In this document: positions 44,849-53,201 of the stretch, piece by piece
Numbering within the stretch: the first letter of the stretch is position 1
Layout: each line of letters starts with the position of its first letter
Source of the DNA: CAIXQW01 sp046049675
GTDB taxonomy: Bacteria > Bacteroidota > Bacteroidia > Chitinophagales > Chitinophagaceae
Assembly: GCA_046049675.1 (NCBI GenBank)
Contig: JBJORA010000014.1
Coordinates: 1 to 64,000, forward strand
Direction: 5' to 3'
Length of the DNA stretch: 64,000 nt
Translations under genes and position numbers: made by a program
Notes under the pieces: generated by a model
What the model was told of the DNA's origin: nothing
The model's database searches: none
Seen by the model: the letters and a program-made list of their open reading frames with translations, nothing else

Positions 44849-45520
44849 ATGGCGTTTAAAATTTTGGTAGTTGATGACGAGGTAGACATCTTAGAGATGT
44901 TGCGCGTACAACTGCAAGCAAATGGGTTTGAAGTAGCAATAGCTAGCAATGGCCGTGAGGGACTAGCTGTGGCAACTAAATTTAAGCCGCAGATGATTTT
45001 GCTTGACATCAATATGCCGCAGCTTAGTGGACTTGATACTTGTGCTCGCTTTAGAGCTATACCTGACTTTGAGGATACTGCCATCATGATGATAACGGCA
45101 ATGGGTTCTGAAGAAAACGAGCTTAAAGCCTTAGAACTCGGCGCAGATGATTTCATCCGAAAGCCAGTTACTCCGGCATTGCTGATGAGCCGTGTCAAGA
45201 ATTTGCAGAAACGTTTCGCAAGTTTAGACGGCACAGAGGAGCTACATTTTACCGATCTCAGTATTTTTCCTGAAGAGCATAAAGTGTTGTTCATGAATGA
45301 AAAAGTTACGCTAGCAAGAAAAGAATTTCAACTTTTACATATGCTAGCTAAAAACCCCGGCAAAGTATATGATCGTAATGCTATCTTAGGCAGCATTTGG
45401 GGATCTGATGTAATTGTGGGGGATAGAACGGTAGATGTACACGTTCGAAAAATCCGACAAAAACTAAACGATAGATTTATTCATACAATTAAGGGTTTAG
45501 GCTATAAATTTGAGCAATAA
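44849..45520 (+). CDS. OmpR/PhoB-family response regulator
   Basis: This 223-residue DNA-binding regulator has an N-terminal receiver domain with the acidic pair DDE near residue 9-11, the phospho-acceptor Asp53 in LLDINMPQ, and the conserved Lys in IRKPVTP. The C-terminal winged helix carries LARKEFQLLHMLAKNPGKV, the recognition helix VDVHVRKIRQKL, and the final GLGYKFE hairpin, all of OmpR type. The histidine kinase gene follows after 12 bases, so the pair forms one two-component system. Its signal and targets are not evident; no autoregulatory repeat is seen upstream. Confidence 0.95.
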   Translation: MAFKILVVDDEVDILEMLRVQLQANGFEVAIASNGREGLAVATKFKPQMILLDINMPQLSGLDTCARFRAIPDFEDTAIMMITAMGSEENELKALELGADDFIRKPVTPALLMSRVKNLQKRFASLDGTEELHFTDLSIFPEEHKVLFMNEKVTLARKEFQLLHMLAKNPGKVYDRNAILGSIWGSDVIVGDRTVDVHVRKIRQKLNDRFIHTIKGLGYKFEQ

Positions 45521-45532
45521 AGTTACATTGCA

Positions 45533-46573
45533 GTGATTAATAGTAAAAACCTTGAACCTAGAGCCATAGCAGCAATACTAGGTGTGGTGGTAGCCGCAGT
45601 TGTGGCTTTAGTACTATTTTCTGTAGGTGTTACTTGGTATAAGGCGCTTTTGTTGTGCTGCGGTGTCGGCATTATTGTAGCCTCTCTTTGCCATTTTTTG
45701 GTGCAGCGCTTTCTTTATCGAAAGATAAAACTGATTTACAAATTCATCTCGGCTAGTAAAAGTACCTATCAGCAAGAAAGCCTGCAGCAACTTTTACCAG
45801 ATGCTAGCCTAGAAGAGGTAACAGAACAAGTCGGCCAATGGGCAGCAGGACGAAAAGACGAGCTTGAAACGCTTCGGCAGAATGAGTCCTACAGGAGAGA
45901 TTTTTTAATGAATTTCTCCCACGAAATTAAAACACCCATTTTTACAGTACAGAGTTATTTGCATATGCTTCGCGATGGTTTGGCAACAGACGAAGCGCTG
46001 CACGAAAAATTTGTTTCTAGTAGCGTAAGAGGTATTGATAGATTAGCCCATCTCATTAAGGAACTAGATGAGCTGATTAAGTTAGAGCAAGGTGAGGTGC
46101 AATTACAAGAAACAGAGTTTGATATCGTAGACCTTGTACGCGATGTGATTGAAGAGTTTGAATTGCTTGCACGACAAAAAGATATAAAACTCAGTATCAA
46201 AGGCGATACGTCTTTGCGCTTGACTGTGCGTGCTGATAAAACAAAAATTAGGCAAGCCCTTGTGAATTTAGTTACCAATAGTATTAGATACGGTAATGCG
46301 CGTGGCGAAACTACTATCGCTACATATGTCGTGGATGAGCGAAATGCGTATGTAGAGGTAACCGATAACGGAATAGGCATTGCCGAAGCTCATGTGCCTC
46401 GTGTATTTGAACGTTTTTATCGCACTGACGATGCGCGCGGCAAGCACAACACTGGAACCGGTTTAGGCCTTAGCATTGTAAAGCACATTATTGAAGCACA
46501 TGGTCATCACGTTACTTGCCGCAGTACCCTTGGGGTAGGAAGTAGCTTTGGGTTTGGTATTTCACGCGCTTAA
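45533..46573 (+). CDS. Sensor histidine kinase
   Basis: This 346-residue inner-membrane kinase is the partner of the response regulator. Two closely spaced transmembrane segments (about 11-32 and 37-58) leave almost no periplasmic loop, so it may sense the membrane or act with another protein. Then come a short linker, the dimerisation helix with phospho-acceptor His130 (FLMNFSHEIKTPI), and the ATPase domain with the N box NLVTNSIRYG, VTDNGIGI, ERFYR and GTGLGLSIVKHII. The start is a GTG at 45533; no better start exists upstream. Its stop overlaps the stop of the convergent photolyase gene by 4 bases. Confidence 0.94.
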   Translation: MINSKNLEPRAIAAILGVVVAAVVALVLFSVGVTWYKALLLCCGVGIIVASLCHFLVQRFLYRKIKLIYKFISASKSTYQQESLQQLLPDASLEEVTEQVGQWAAGRKDELETLRQNESYRRDFLMNFSHEIKTPIFTVQSYLHMLRDGLATDEALHEKFVSSSVRGIDRLAHLIKELDELIKLEQGEVQLQETEFDIVDLVRDVIEEFELLARQKDIKLSIKGDTSLRLTVRADKTKIRQALVNLVTNSIRYGNARGETTIATYVVDERNAYVEVTDNGIGIAEAHVPRVFERFYRTDDARGKHNTGTGLGLSIVKHIIEAHGHHVTCRSTLGVGSSFGFGISRA

Positions 46574-47871
46574 TTTTCTGCACTAAGTGCTTGCTTGTAA
46601 ACTTGCAGGCATCTTTCTCTTGCTAAACTATGGTCTACGATTGGTTGGTAGCTTAATTCGCCATACTCAGGCACCCATTTTTTTACGTAGGCCAATTGGC
46701 CATCAAATTTTTGCAATTGTAATGCAGGATTAAAAACTCTAAAATACGGTGCAGCATCTACACCACTACCGCTGGCCCATTGCCAACCACCATTATTGCT
46801 TGCAAGTTCAAAGTCAATGAGTTTTTCTGCAAAATAAGCCTCGCCCCAACGCCAATCTATAAGAAGGTGCTTGGTTAAAAAGCTTGCCACAACCATACGC
46901 ACGCGGTTATGCATCCATCCTGTAGTGTTTAATTCACGCATGCCAGCATCTACCAAAGGATAACCTGTTTTTCCAGCGCGCCATGCTTCAAAATCTGTCT
47001 TATTATTGCGCCACGCTATACGGTCGTAGGCAGGCTTAAAACTGTTGCCCACCACATGCGGGAAGTGCCATAAGATTTGCTGGTAAAAATCGCGCCAAAT
47101 AAGTTCGTTTAGAAACTTTTCATTGCTCAACAATGCATGCTGTGCAAGCGCTCTGATGCTTATCGTGCCAAAACGCAAGTGTATGCCAAGCCTACTTGTG
47201 CCTTCTATGCTTGGTATGTCGCGTGTTGCGTGGTAATTACTGATAATATGCTCGTTAAAGTCGGGTTTTGGTAAGTCCTGCGAATTTGTTTCAAAGCCCA
47301 ATGCTTGTAATGTTGGACAGTCTTTGGCTGGCACTGCTTTGCTAAGCGCCTCAGCATTTTCCAACACAGGATAAGGCCTCAAAAAGTAATTATTTAGCTT
47401 AGCCTTCCATTTCTTACTGTATGGCGTAAACACGGTATAAGGTTTGCCATCATCTTTTGTTACTTCATTTTCCTCAAAAATGACATGGTCTTTATAGGTA
47501 TGAAGCATACCACCTTCGCTTGCTAAAAACTCTGCTACTGCTGCGTCTCTTTGAAGCGCATACGGCTCGTAGTCTTTATTGGTGTAAATGCTATAACAAC
47601 CAAACTGTGTACATACTTGGGCTAGGACTTCAAACGGTTTGCCGTGAAATACTTGAAAATTGCATCCTAGTTTTTTATACGTTGTAACTAAGAGCTCAAT
47701 ATGTTGATGAATAAATTGTACGCGCAAATCAGTGCGTGGTAATTCGTCTAAAATATTAGTATCAAAAATAAAAATGGGTATTACCTCACAGCCAGAGCGT
47801 AAGGCGTAGTACAAAGCAGCATTATCCTCTATGCGTAAATCACGTCTGTGCCAAAAAATACATTGCTTCAC
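46570..47871 (-). CDS. Deoxyribodipyrimidine photolyase (class I, cryptochrome/photolyase family)
   Basis: This 433-residue FAD enzyme repairs UV-induced pyrimidine dimers with blue light. The N-terminal Rossmann domain starts IFWHRRDLRIEDNAAL. The C-terminal FAD domain has GTSRLGIHLRFGTIS, ELIWRDFYQ, and WMHNRVRMVVASFLTKHLL. The substrate pocket NNGGWQWASGSGVDAAPYFR, very close to E. coli PhrB, favours CPD repair over a cryptochrome role. The start is a GTG; a TTTG-N18-TAATCTTG promoter (one mismatch) ends 4 bases before it. Confidence 0.93.
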   Translation of the reverse strand: MKQCIFWHRRDLRIEDNAALYYALRSGCEVIPIFIFDTNILDELPRTDLRVQFIHQHIELLVTTYKKLGCNFQVFHGKPFEVLAQVCTQFGCYSIYTNKDYEPYALQRDAAVAEFLASEGGMLHTYKDHVIFEENEVTKDDGKPYTVFTPYSKKWKAKLNNYFLRPYPVLENAEALSKAVPAKDCPTLQALGFETNSQDLPKPDFNEHIISNYHATRDIPSIEGTSRLGIHLRFGTISIRALAQHALLSNEKFLNELIWRDFYQQILWHFPHVVGNSFKPAYDRIAWRNNKTDFEAWRAGKTGYPLVDAGMRELNTTGWMHNRVRMVVASFLTKHLLIDWRWGEAYFAEKLIDFELASNNGGWQWASGSGVDAAPYFRVFNPALQLQKFDGQLAYVKKWVPEYGELSYQPIVDHSLARERCLQVYKQALSAEN

Positions 47872-47875
47872 TTTA

Positions 47876-47905
47876 CAAGATTAGGCTTGTAAGACGAAAT
47901 GCAAA
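47876..47905 (-). promoter_or_regulatory. Photolyase promoter (TTTG-N18-TAATCTTG)
   Basis: TTTG lies at 47902-47905 and TAATCTTG (one mismatch) at 47876-47883 on the minus strand. The GTG start is 4 bases further on. No photolyase-type repressor box is recognised. Confidence 0.5.
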
Positions 47906-47937
47906 CATCAATTGCGGTAATAGGCCTAAGCAAAATA

Positions 47938-48594
47938 CTATACTGCCATTGGCTTAACCGAAGCAGCAATGGTTAATCGCCCTGCAGTTTTAGCTTTAAT
48001 ATCTTCTAAACTTACATCTGGTGCATGTTCTATACATTCAAAACCATCTTTAGTAACATTAAAAACGCCAAGGTCAGTCACTACTTTCTTTACGCAGCCC
48101 AAGCCAGTAATGGGAAGCGTACAACTGCTTAGTAGCTTGCTATTACCAGCCTTGTCGGTATGTTGCATAGCCACGATGATATTTTTTGCGCTAGCTACTA
48201 GGTCCATCGCGCCACCCATACCTTTTACCATTTTGCCTGGCACTTTCCAGTTAGCAATATCACCATTATCCGCAACTTCCATAGCACCAAGCACAGTAAG
48301 ATGTACTTTGCCAGCGCGTATCATACCAAAGCTCATGGCGCTATCAAAAAACGCAGAGCCAGGTAGCGTAGTAATGGTTTGTTTGCCTGCATTAATAAGG
48401 TCAGCATCTTGCTCACCTTCTACAGGAAAGGGACCCATGCCCAGCAATCCGTTTTCGCTTTGCAAAACGACTTCAATTCCTTGTGGTATGTAATTAGCTA
48501 CAAGTGTTGGTATACCAATACCAAGATTGACATAAAAGCCATCTTGTAATTCTTGTGCAATACGTTGCGCTATTTGATCTTTAGTTAATGGCAT
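47938..48594 (-). CDS. 3-oxoacid CoA-transferase, subunit B
   Basis: This 218-residue subunit works with subunit A to move CoA between acyl groups, typically from succinyl-CoA to acetoacetate. The catalytic Glu is seen in SENGLLGMGPFP, and VNLGIGIPTLVANYIP and GAMDLVASAKNIIVAMQH are typical of the SCOT beta/ScoB/AtoA group. It follows subunit A by 36 bases in the same direction, forming a two-gene operon. Succinyl-CoA:3-ketoacid activity is the likeliest; other short-chain acids are possible. Confidence 0.93.
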   Translation of the reverse strand: MPLTKDQIAQRIAQELQDGFYVNLGIGIPTLVANYIPQGIEVVLQSENGLLGMGPFPVEGEQDADLINAGKQTITTLPGSAFFDSAMSFGMIRAGKVHLTVLGAMEVADNGDIANWKVPGKMVKGMGGAMDLVASAKNIIVAMQHTDKAGNSKLLSSCTLPITGLGCVKKVVTDLGVFNVTKDGFECIEHAPDVSLEDIKAKTAGRLTIAASVKPMAV

Positions 48595-48630
48595 TCTTTT
48601 GCTTTCTTAAAATAAAATAATAGGGTTGTT

Positions 48631-49335
48631 CTAAACGGCTTTACGTACAGTTAATTGCTCGATACGCTTTTCGTAGTTACTACCTTGAAAAATGCGATGC
48701 ACATAAATACCTGGCACATGTATTTGATTTGGATCCAAAGAACCAAGTGGTACTAATTCTTCCACTTCTACTCTGGTTGTTTTTCCACCCATAGCCATTG
48801 GTGCATTGAAGTTGCGTGCAGTATCCTTAAAAATTAGGTTGCCTTGTGTATCGCCTTTCCATGCTTTAACGATGGCAAATTCTGCGTCAAAGGCTTCTTC
48901 AATTAAATAGGTTTTACCATTGCGAACTATAGTGTCCTTACCTTGAGCTACCTCAGTACCAACACCAGCTGGGGTAGGAAAGAAAGGTATGCCATAGCCA
49001 GCCATCATGCAACGTGTAGCAAGCGTACCTTGTGGTATAAGTTCTACTTCTAATTCGCCGCTCAATAATTGACGTTCAAATTCTGCATTTTCGCCAACGT
49101 AGCTGCTAATCATTTTTTTTACTTGCTTAGTTTGTAGCAAAAGGCCAATGCCAAAATCGTCAACACCAGCATTATTGCTAATACAAGTAAGATTTTTAAC
49201 GCCGCTTGCAACTAAGGCTGCAATGCAATTTTCTGGAATGCCGCAAAGGCCAAAACCGCCCAACATGATTACAGCACCATCACCAATACCTGCAATGGCT
49301 TCTTGTGCATTTGCTACTCTTTTATCTAGTCCCAT
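48631..49335 (-). CDS. 3-oxoacid CoA-transferase, subunit A
   Basis: This 234-residue partner of subunit B contains GAVIMLGGFGLCGIPENCI at the N-terminus (the CoA-binding loop), NNAGVDDFGIGLLL, and KTYLIEEAFDAEFAIVKAWKGD, as in ScoA/AtoD. The longest frame opens 4 codons upstream at a TTG (49347), but the TACCTTTG box at 49345-49352 overlaps that codon. The ATG at 49335, 9 bases after the box, is therefore chosen. It is transcribed ahead of subunit B. Confidence 0.93.
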   Translation of the reverse strand: MGLDKRVANAQEAIAGIGDGAVIMLGGFGLCGIPENCIAALVASGVKNLTCISNNAGVDDFGIGLLLQTKQVKKMISSYVGENAEFERQLLSGELEVELIPQGTLATRCMMAGYGIPFFPTPAGVGTEVAQGKDTIVRNGKTYLIEEAFDAEFAIVKAWKGDTQGNLIFKDTARNFNAPMAMGGKTTRVEVEELVPLGSLDPNQIHVPGIYVHRIFQGSNYEKRIEQLTVRKAV

Positions 49336-49344
49336 TGATGGGTG

Positions 49345-49352
49345 CAAAGGTA
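49345..49352 (-). promoter_or_regulatory. CoA-transferase operon -7 box (TACCTTTG)
   Basis: An exact TAnnTTTG match on the minus strand ends 9 bases before the ATG of subunit A. It lies just before the 3' end of the upstream DUF4296 gene. Confidence 0.6.
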
Positions 49353-49353
49353 C

Positions 49354-49782
49354 TTAATAGCTAGTATCGGTAGTCCGATTTTTTTGCACGCTATCTACAG
49401 CAGCATTACTAGTATTATTGAGTGGTTTAGGTACTGGTATTTTAGTTTCTAGTTGATTTGCCAAATGCATGGCGTAGCTGTAGGCACTATCCAATTCGTT
49501 GGCATGCGTTTTATACCATTCTAGGTTTAGCTTATAATCCTCAGGCGATAAATTGTGAGCAGCTAGTGCAAGCTCGCTATAATGTTTTAGGGTATCTAGG
49601 TTTTTGTTATAGCGATTGCGTGTGTCGCTAGCTGTATCTTGCTGATAGCACGTTGTAGCATAAGCATCAGCTAATTGCAAGTCTAATAAGAGCGCCGCCA
49701 TTTCTTTTTCTTCAAGTATTGCAGAATTTTTGCAACTACTAAATACAGCAATTAGACAAAATATTAAAATAGTATAACGCAT
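49354..49782 (-). CDS. DUF4296 family lipoprotein
   Basis: This 142-residue exported protein has a signal peptide ending VFSSC (Cys about 17), which predicts lipidation. The body is helical: EKEMAALLLDLQLADAYAT, then YSELALAAHNLSPEDYKLNLEWY, the usual DUF4296 layout, and the tail is Pro/Asn/Thr-rich. The ATG overlaps the stop of the DUF4835 gene by one base (TGATG), so translation is coupled; the longer frame to 49845 would run back into that gene. It ends the bamD-rpoZ-coaBC-DUF4835 cluster, which suggests an envelope role. Confidence 0.82.
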   Translation of the reverse strand: MRYTILIFCLIAVFSSCKNSAILEEKEMAALLLDLQLADAYATTCYQQDTASDTRNRYNKNLDTLKHYSELALAAHNLSPEDYKLNLEWYKTHANELDSAYSYAMHLANQLETKIPVPKPLNNTSNAAVDSVQKNRTTDTSY

Positions 49783-50690
49783 CAGCGTGCTAGTTCGGTA
49801 TATTTTGCAGCGTTTGTTACATCCATAGCAGCCATTAATGGGCAAAGTTCTTCCTTTTCAGCAGTGGTACTTTCTGTAAGTATATTCACATACTCTTGGC
49901 TCTTAGCAGAAAAGTACATAAACAATACCGCACTGTTTGGTAGATCTTTATTAAGCTGGCTAAGTACTTTTATATTCTCTTTAATCTTTTTTGTTGCTGC
50001 TGTTTTATCGGTGGTCATTTGATCCATACCATCGCGGTGATACTCATAAAAATTTTGACGAAAAGCATCAAATCGCGAATTGACAATATTATCTACCAGC
50101 CAATATCTATTCTTGCCACCTTCGCGCTTCCAACCTTCTAATTCTGGTGCATTTTGGACAATGTTCAGTGCTTTATTGAAGTAGGGCGTGCCACCTTTTA
50201 AGGAATAGCTATCGTAATCTAAGCCCACAGCATAGTACACATAAAATGCTAAGATCGCTGTAAGGTTGCTGCTGTAAATATCGTTACCTACAATACGGTT
50301 TTCGTTAAAGTCTAAATTTTGAAATTGGTTGTAGCGAATAAGCACATCCTTGTCGATATAATTAAGCAAGCTTGTTTTATAGTCGGTGCCATAAACAGGT
50401 CTACTAGCTTGTACGGTAAGTTTTGCGCGGTAAATATCTTCGCCGCCTTTATCCTTTTGCGTTAGCGTAAGGTTGATGTTTAGTTCTATGCGTTCCGTGC
50501 TAGCAAAGTCGTCGGTAGTCCATCTGCGAAGATTTACAAAGTCTGTAATCTTTTGGTCTAGCGTTTTGAAAATTGCGGGATCAGCTTGTTGTATTGCACT
50601 TGTATTAACCGATACGGTAGCAAATACATCTTGTGCATTCGTGCTAAAACTAGCCAATGCAATGGCTGCAATTAGTACAATCTGTTTCAT
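49782..50690 (-). CDS. DUF4835 family protein (type IX secretion PorD-like)
   Basis: This 302-residue exported protein has a signal peptide (about 1-19, ending STNAQ). It matches the DUF4835 family in order: VNTSAIQQADPAIFKTLDQK, TEDFAS-like WTTDDFASTERIELNI, RPVYGTDYKTSLLNYIDKD, and the YYAVGLDYDSYSLKGGTPYF segment. Databases often label this family as T9SS protein PorD; I treat that role as likely but not proven. It directly abuts coaBC upstream (no spacing) and overlaps DUF4296 by one base, in the cluster order usual for Bacteroidota. Confidence 0.85.
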   Translation of the reverse strand: MKQIVLIAAIALASFSTNAQDVFATVSVNTSAIQQADPAIFKTLDQKITDFVNLRRWTTDDFASTERIELNINLTLTQKDKGGEDIYRAKLTVQASRPVYGTDYKTSLLNYIDKDVLIRYNQFQNLDFNENRIVGNDIYSSNLTAILAFYVYYAVGLDYDSYSLKGGTPYFNKALNIVQNAPELEGWKREGGKNRYWLVDNIVNSRFDAFRQNFYEYHRDGMDQMTTDKTAATKKIKENIKVLSQLNKDLPNSAVLFMYFSAKSQEYVNILTESTTAEKEELCPLMAAMDVTNAAKYTELAR

Positions 50691-51890
50691 TTATTTGCCT
50701 TTTGTGTTTTTAATAATATGCTGCACTATATCTTCTGCTACTTGTACTTTGGTATTGAGTTGTCCTTCCAAAACTAAACCAGCTTTCGTGTAAATATTTA
50801 CTTTGTTGGTATCGCCAGCAAAACCCGCGCCTTCATCTCTCAAAGAATTTAGTACAATCATGTCGGCATTTTTTTCTTTCAATTTTTTCTTCGCATTGGC
50901 TTCCTCATTTGCGGTTTCCAATGCAAAACCTACGAGGTATTGATTTTTAGCTTTTACAGTACCAAGTTGCTTCAAAATATCTTTGGTACGCACAAGCTCA
51001 ATTGTCATGCCTTCATTGGCGCCTTTTTTAATTTTGTCTTTAGCAATAACCTTCGGTGTAAAATCGGCTACGGCGGCACTCATTACAGCAATGTTCGCTT
51101 TCTTAAAAATGCTTACGGCTTTTTTGTACATCTGCTCAGCACTACGTACAGGATGAATGGTTATACCTTTTACATTCGTCGTTAAGTCTGTTGGACCAAG
51201 TACGAGTTGCACATTAGCACCTTTGCTTGCAAAATTTTCTGCCAATGCTATGCCCATTTTACCGCTGCTATAATTACCAATAAAACGCACAGGGTCAAGG
51301 TTTTCGTATGTTGGGCCAGCCGTTATTAACACAGTTTTACCTTGTAGTTCTTTTACGGGATTTAAGAACTTAGTGACGTACGAAACAATTGTATCTAATT
51401 CAGCCATACGTCCCATGCCAGTAAGGCCACTTGCTAGTTCGCCATGCTCGCTTGGAATAATATGACAGCCATTTTTTTGAAGCGTCTGCAAATTGCTTTG
51501 CGTGGTAGGGTGGTGCCACATATCTTCATCCATTGCTGGTGCAAGAATGATAGGGCATGTGGCGCTTAGGCAAGTTGCCAGCATAAAATTATCGCAAAGC
51601 CCATGTGCTAGTTTTGCAAGTGTATTGCAGCTTGTTGGCGCCAGTAAAATACAATCTGCCCAACGACCTAGCATGACATGGTTGCTCCACGTGTCCTTGT
51701 CGAACATATCTACAAGTACTGGCTTGCGCGTTAGCGTACCTAAGGCAAGTTCGCTTACAAAATCTTTCGCGCTAGGGGTCATCATTACTTGAACCTCAGC
51801 ACCTTGCTTGATGAATTGGCGTGTAAGCTCAGGTATTTTGTAGGCAGCTATACTGCCACTAATACCGATTAAAATTTTCTTGCCTTGCAT
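50691..51890 (-). CDS. coaBC: Phosphopantothenoylcysteine decarboxylase / phosphopantothenate-cysteine ligase
   Basis: This bifunctional 399-residue enzyme joins phosphopantothenate to cysteine and decarboxylates the product on the way to coenzyme A. The CoaC flavoprotein half (about 1-185) has GISGSIAAYKIPEL, APTSCNTLAKLAHGLCDN and APAMDEDMWHHP. The CoaB half has the TAGPTYENLDPVRFIGNYSSGKMG motif and the KIKKG substrate loop. The ATG at 51890 is used; the longer frame to 51917 would begin inside the terminator hairpin. A TACTTTTA box 10 bases upstream lies just after a terminator, so this gene can start a new transcript. Confidence 0.95.
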   Translation of the reverse strand: MQGKKILIGISGSIAAYKIPELTRQFIKQGAEVQVMMTPSAKDFVSELALGTLTRKPVLVDMFDKDTWSNHVMLGRWADCILLAPTSCNTLAKLAHGLCDNFMLATCLSATCPIILAPAMDEDMWHHPTTQSNLQTLQKNGCHIIPSEHGELASGLTGMGRMAELDTIVSYVTKFLNPVKELQGKTVLITAGPTYENLDPVRFIGNYSSGKMGIALAENFASKGANVQLVLGPTDLTTNVKGITIHPVRSAEQMYKKAVSIFKKANIAVMSAAVADFTPKVIAKDKIKKGANEGMTIELVRTKDILKQLGTVKAKNQYLVGFALETANEEANAKKKLKEKNADMIVLNSLRDEGAGFAGDTNKVNIYTKAGLVLEGQLNTKVQVAEDIVQHIIKNTKGK

Positions 51891-51900
51891 ATCTGCTCTG

Positions 51901-51908
51901 TAAAAGTA
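51901..51908 (-). promoter_or_regulatory. coaBC -7 box (TACTTTTA)
   Basis: A one-mismatch TAnnTTTG box lies directly after the T-run of the upstream terminator and 10 bases before the coaBC ATG. Confidence 0.45.
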
Positions 51909-51939
51909 AAAAACCATCCGACTAATGCAGGATGGTTTT
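51908..51939 (-). terminator. Intrinsic terminator after rpoZ
   Basis: On the minus strand a perfect 10-bp stem (51930-51939 with 51910-51919) and a 10-base loop are followed by a run of six T, four of which belong to the stem. It separates bamD-rpoZ from coaBC. Confidence 0.85.
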
Positions 51940-51968
51940 AGAAATATTTACCAATAAATTGTATAAAA

Positions 51969-52307
51969 TTATTGAAGCTGCTCCGTAGCCGTATCGCGGA
52001 AATACACTTTTTGTGCATTGAATTCGTCAATACTTTGGATGCTTGGGTTAGCCATTTTCTCGTAGAAGCGGCTAATTTCAATTTGCTCCTTGTTTTCGCT
52101 TATTTCTTCAAGATTGTCGGTATGGCTACCAAATTCTTGTAATTTTTGGTGCAATTCGTCCTTTATCTTGGTATTGATTTGATTAGCGCGCTTACTCATA
52201 ATAGCAATAGTCTTGTAGATATTGCCAGTTTCCTCACCCATTTTATTCAAGTCGCGAGGCTCAATTGATGGATTTAATGTGCTGATCAAAAGCTTTTTTC
52301 CTTCCAT
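51969..52307 (-). CDS. rpoZ: DNA-directed RNA polymerase omega subunit (Bacteroidota type)
   Basis: This 112-residue protein matches the Bacteroidota omega/Rpb6-like family, with the core NKMGEETGNIYKTIAIMSKRANQI and a charged helical tail. Omega helps assemble the beta' subunit. Its ATG overlaps the bamD stop by one base (TAATG), so the two are translated together. A terminator follows 30 bases after its stop. Confidence 0.88.
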   Translation of the reverse strand: MEGKKLLISTLNPSIEPRDLNKMGEETGNIYKTIAIMSKRANQINTKIKDELHQKLQEFGSHTDNLEEISENKEQIEISRFYEKMANPSIQSIDEFNAQKVYFRDTATEQLQ

Positions 52308-53119
52308 TATTGTGTGGTAGATTTTTTTTGGATCGCAAATATAGCATTTTTTAGCTGATCTGCCTCCGTTTTATACTGAGTATTTGGGTAATTTGCTATT
52401 AAATCGTTATAATCCACGAGGGCTTGCTGGTAGCGTTCTGCCTGCTTTGCGGCGATACTGAGGCCAGCATATTGAAAATTACTCTGCATCATGCGCCAGT
52501 AGAAAAGGTCTGCACGGTTACTTTCAGGGTATTTCTTGAGTAGATTGCCATAAGCTGCTGCAGCACTTTTGAATTCACCAATCTTAAAGTAAAGCTCTGC
52601 GCTCTCAAAGTCCTTTTTCTCAAGTTTGCGACGGGCCTCGTCTATCATTTTGTTGGCTTCTATCGTATTTGGGCTTTCTGGATGCTCGTTGACGTAGTCT
52701 TGCAATGCTGCAATGGCCTTGATGGTACTACCTTGGTCTAGGGTAGATTCGGGGCTAAGTTTATATAGACAAAGTGCCGTCAAAAACTCGCAAGTGTCGC
52801 GGCGGGGACTATTGGGGAAGTTCTCTGTCAAATTCTTAAAATGGTAGCTAGCTGCAAGATAGCTTTCTTGGTAGTAGAACGTAAAAGCGTATCGGTAATA
52901 CAAGGTCTCAAACTGGTTTTTGCCCTTGTAAACTGGCAAAAGCTCTTCATAAAGGGTATTAGCCTCTTCCCACTTTTTATTACCGTAATACTCGTCGGCT
53001 TTAGTTTTCTTGAACTCTATGTCTTTGCTTTTTTGAATCTGCTCAAAATCGTTGCAAGCAGCCGTGGCAAGTACTACCAAGATGCTTAGAGATGCAAAAA
53101 GCTGTTTAGCTGTAATCAT
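52307..53119 (-). CDS. bamD: Outer membrane assembly lipoprotein BamD
   Basis: This 270-residue lipoprotein belongs to the BAM complex that inserts beta-barrels into the outer membrane. The signal peptide ends LATAAC (Cys about 22). The rest is TPR-like: EYYGNKKWEEANTLYEELL, YYQESYLAASYHFKNLTENFPNS, YLKIGEF-like SAELYFKIGEFKSAAAAYGN, and LVDYNDLIANYPNTQYKTEA. It is the first gene of the cluster bamD-rpoZ, coaBC, DUF4835, DUF4296. A TATCTTTG box ends 8 bases before the ATG. Confidence 0.93.
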   Translation of the reverse strand: MITAKQLFASLSILVVLATAACNDFEQIQKSKDIEFKKTKADEYYGNKKWEEANTLYEELLPVYKGKNQFETLYYRYAFTFYYQESYLAASYHFKNLTENFPNSPRRDTCEFLTALCLYKLSPESTLDQGSTIKAIAALQDYVNEHPESPNTIEANKMIDEARRKLEKKDFESAELYFKIGEFKSAAAAYGNLLKKYPESNRADLFYWRMMQSNFQYAGLSIAAKQAERYQQALVDYNDLIANYPNTQYKTEADQLKNAIFAIQKKSTTQ

Positions 53120-53127
53120 TAGCGCTG

Positions 53128-53135
53128 CAAAGATA
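53128..53135 (-). promoter_or_regulatory. bamD -7 box (TATCTTTG)
   Basis: An exact TAnnTTTG match on the minus strand ends 8 bases before the bamD ATG. Confidence 0.58.
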
Positions 53136-53201
53136 TGCCACAGTAAAGGCTAGGAAAGCTTTGGTTGCCAAAAAAAATGTTATATTTGACCTTTGCAACG
53201 T

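Noticed and set aside
46570..46573. Possible frameshift where kinase and photolyase genes meet
   Set aside because: Both proteins are complete; the 4-base overlap is only two convergent stop codons.
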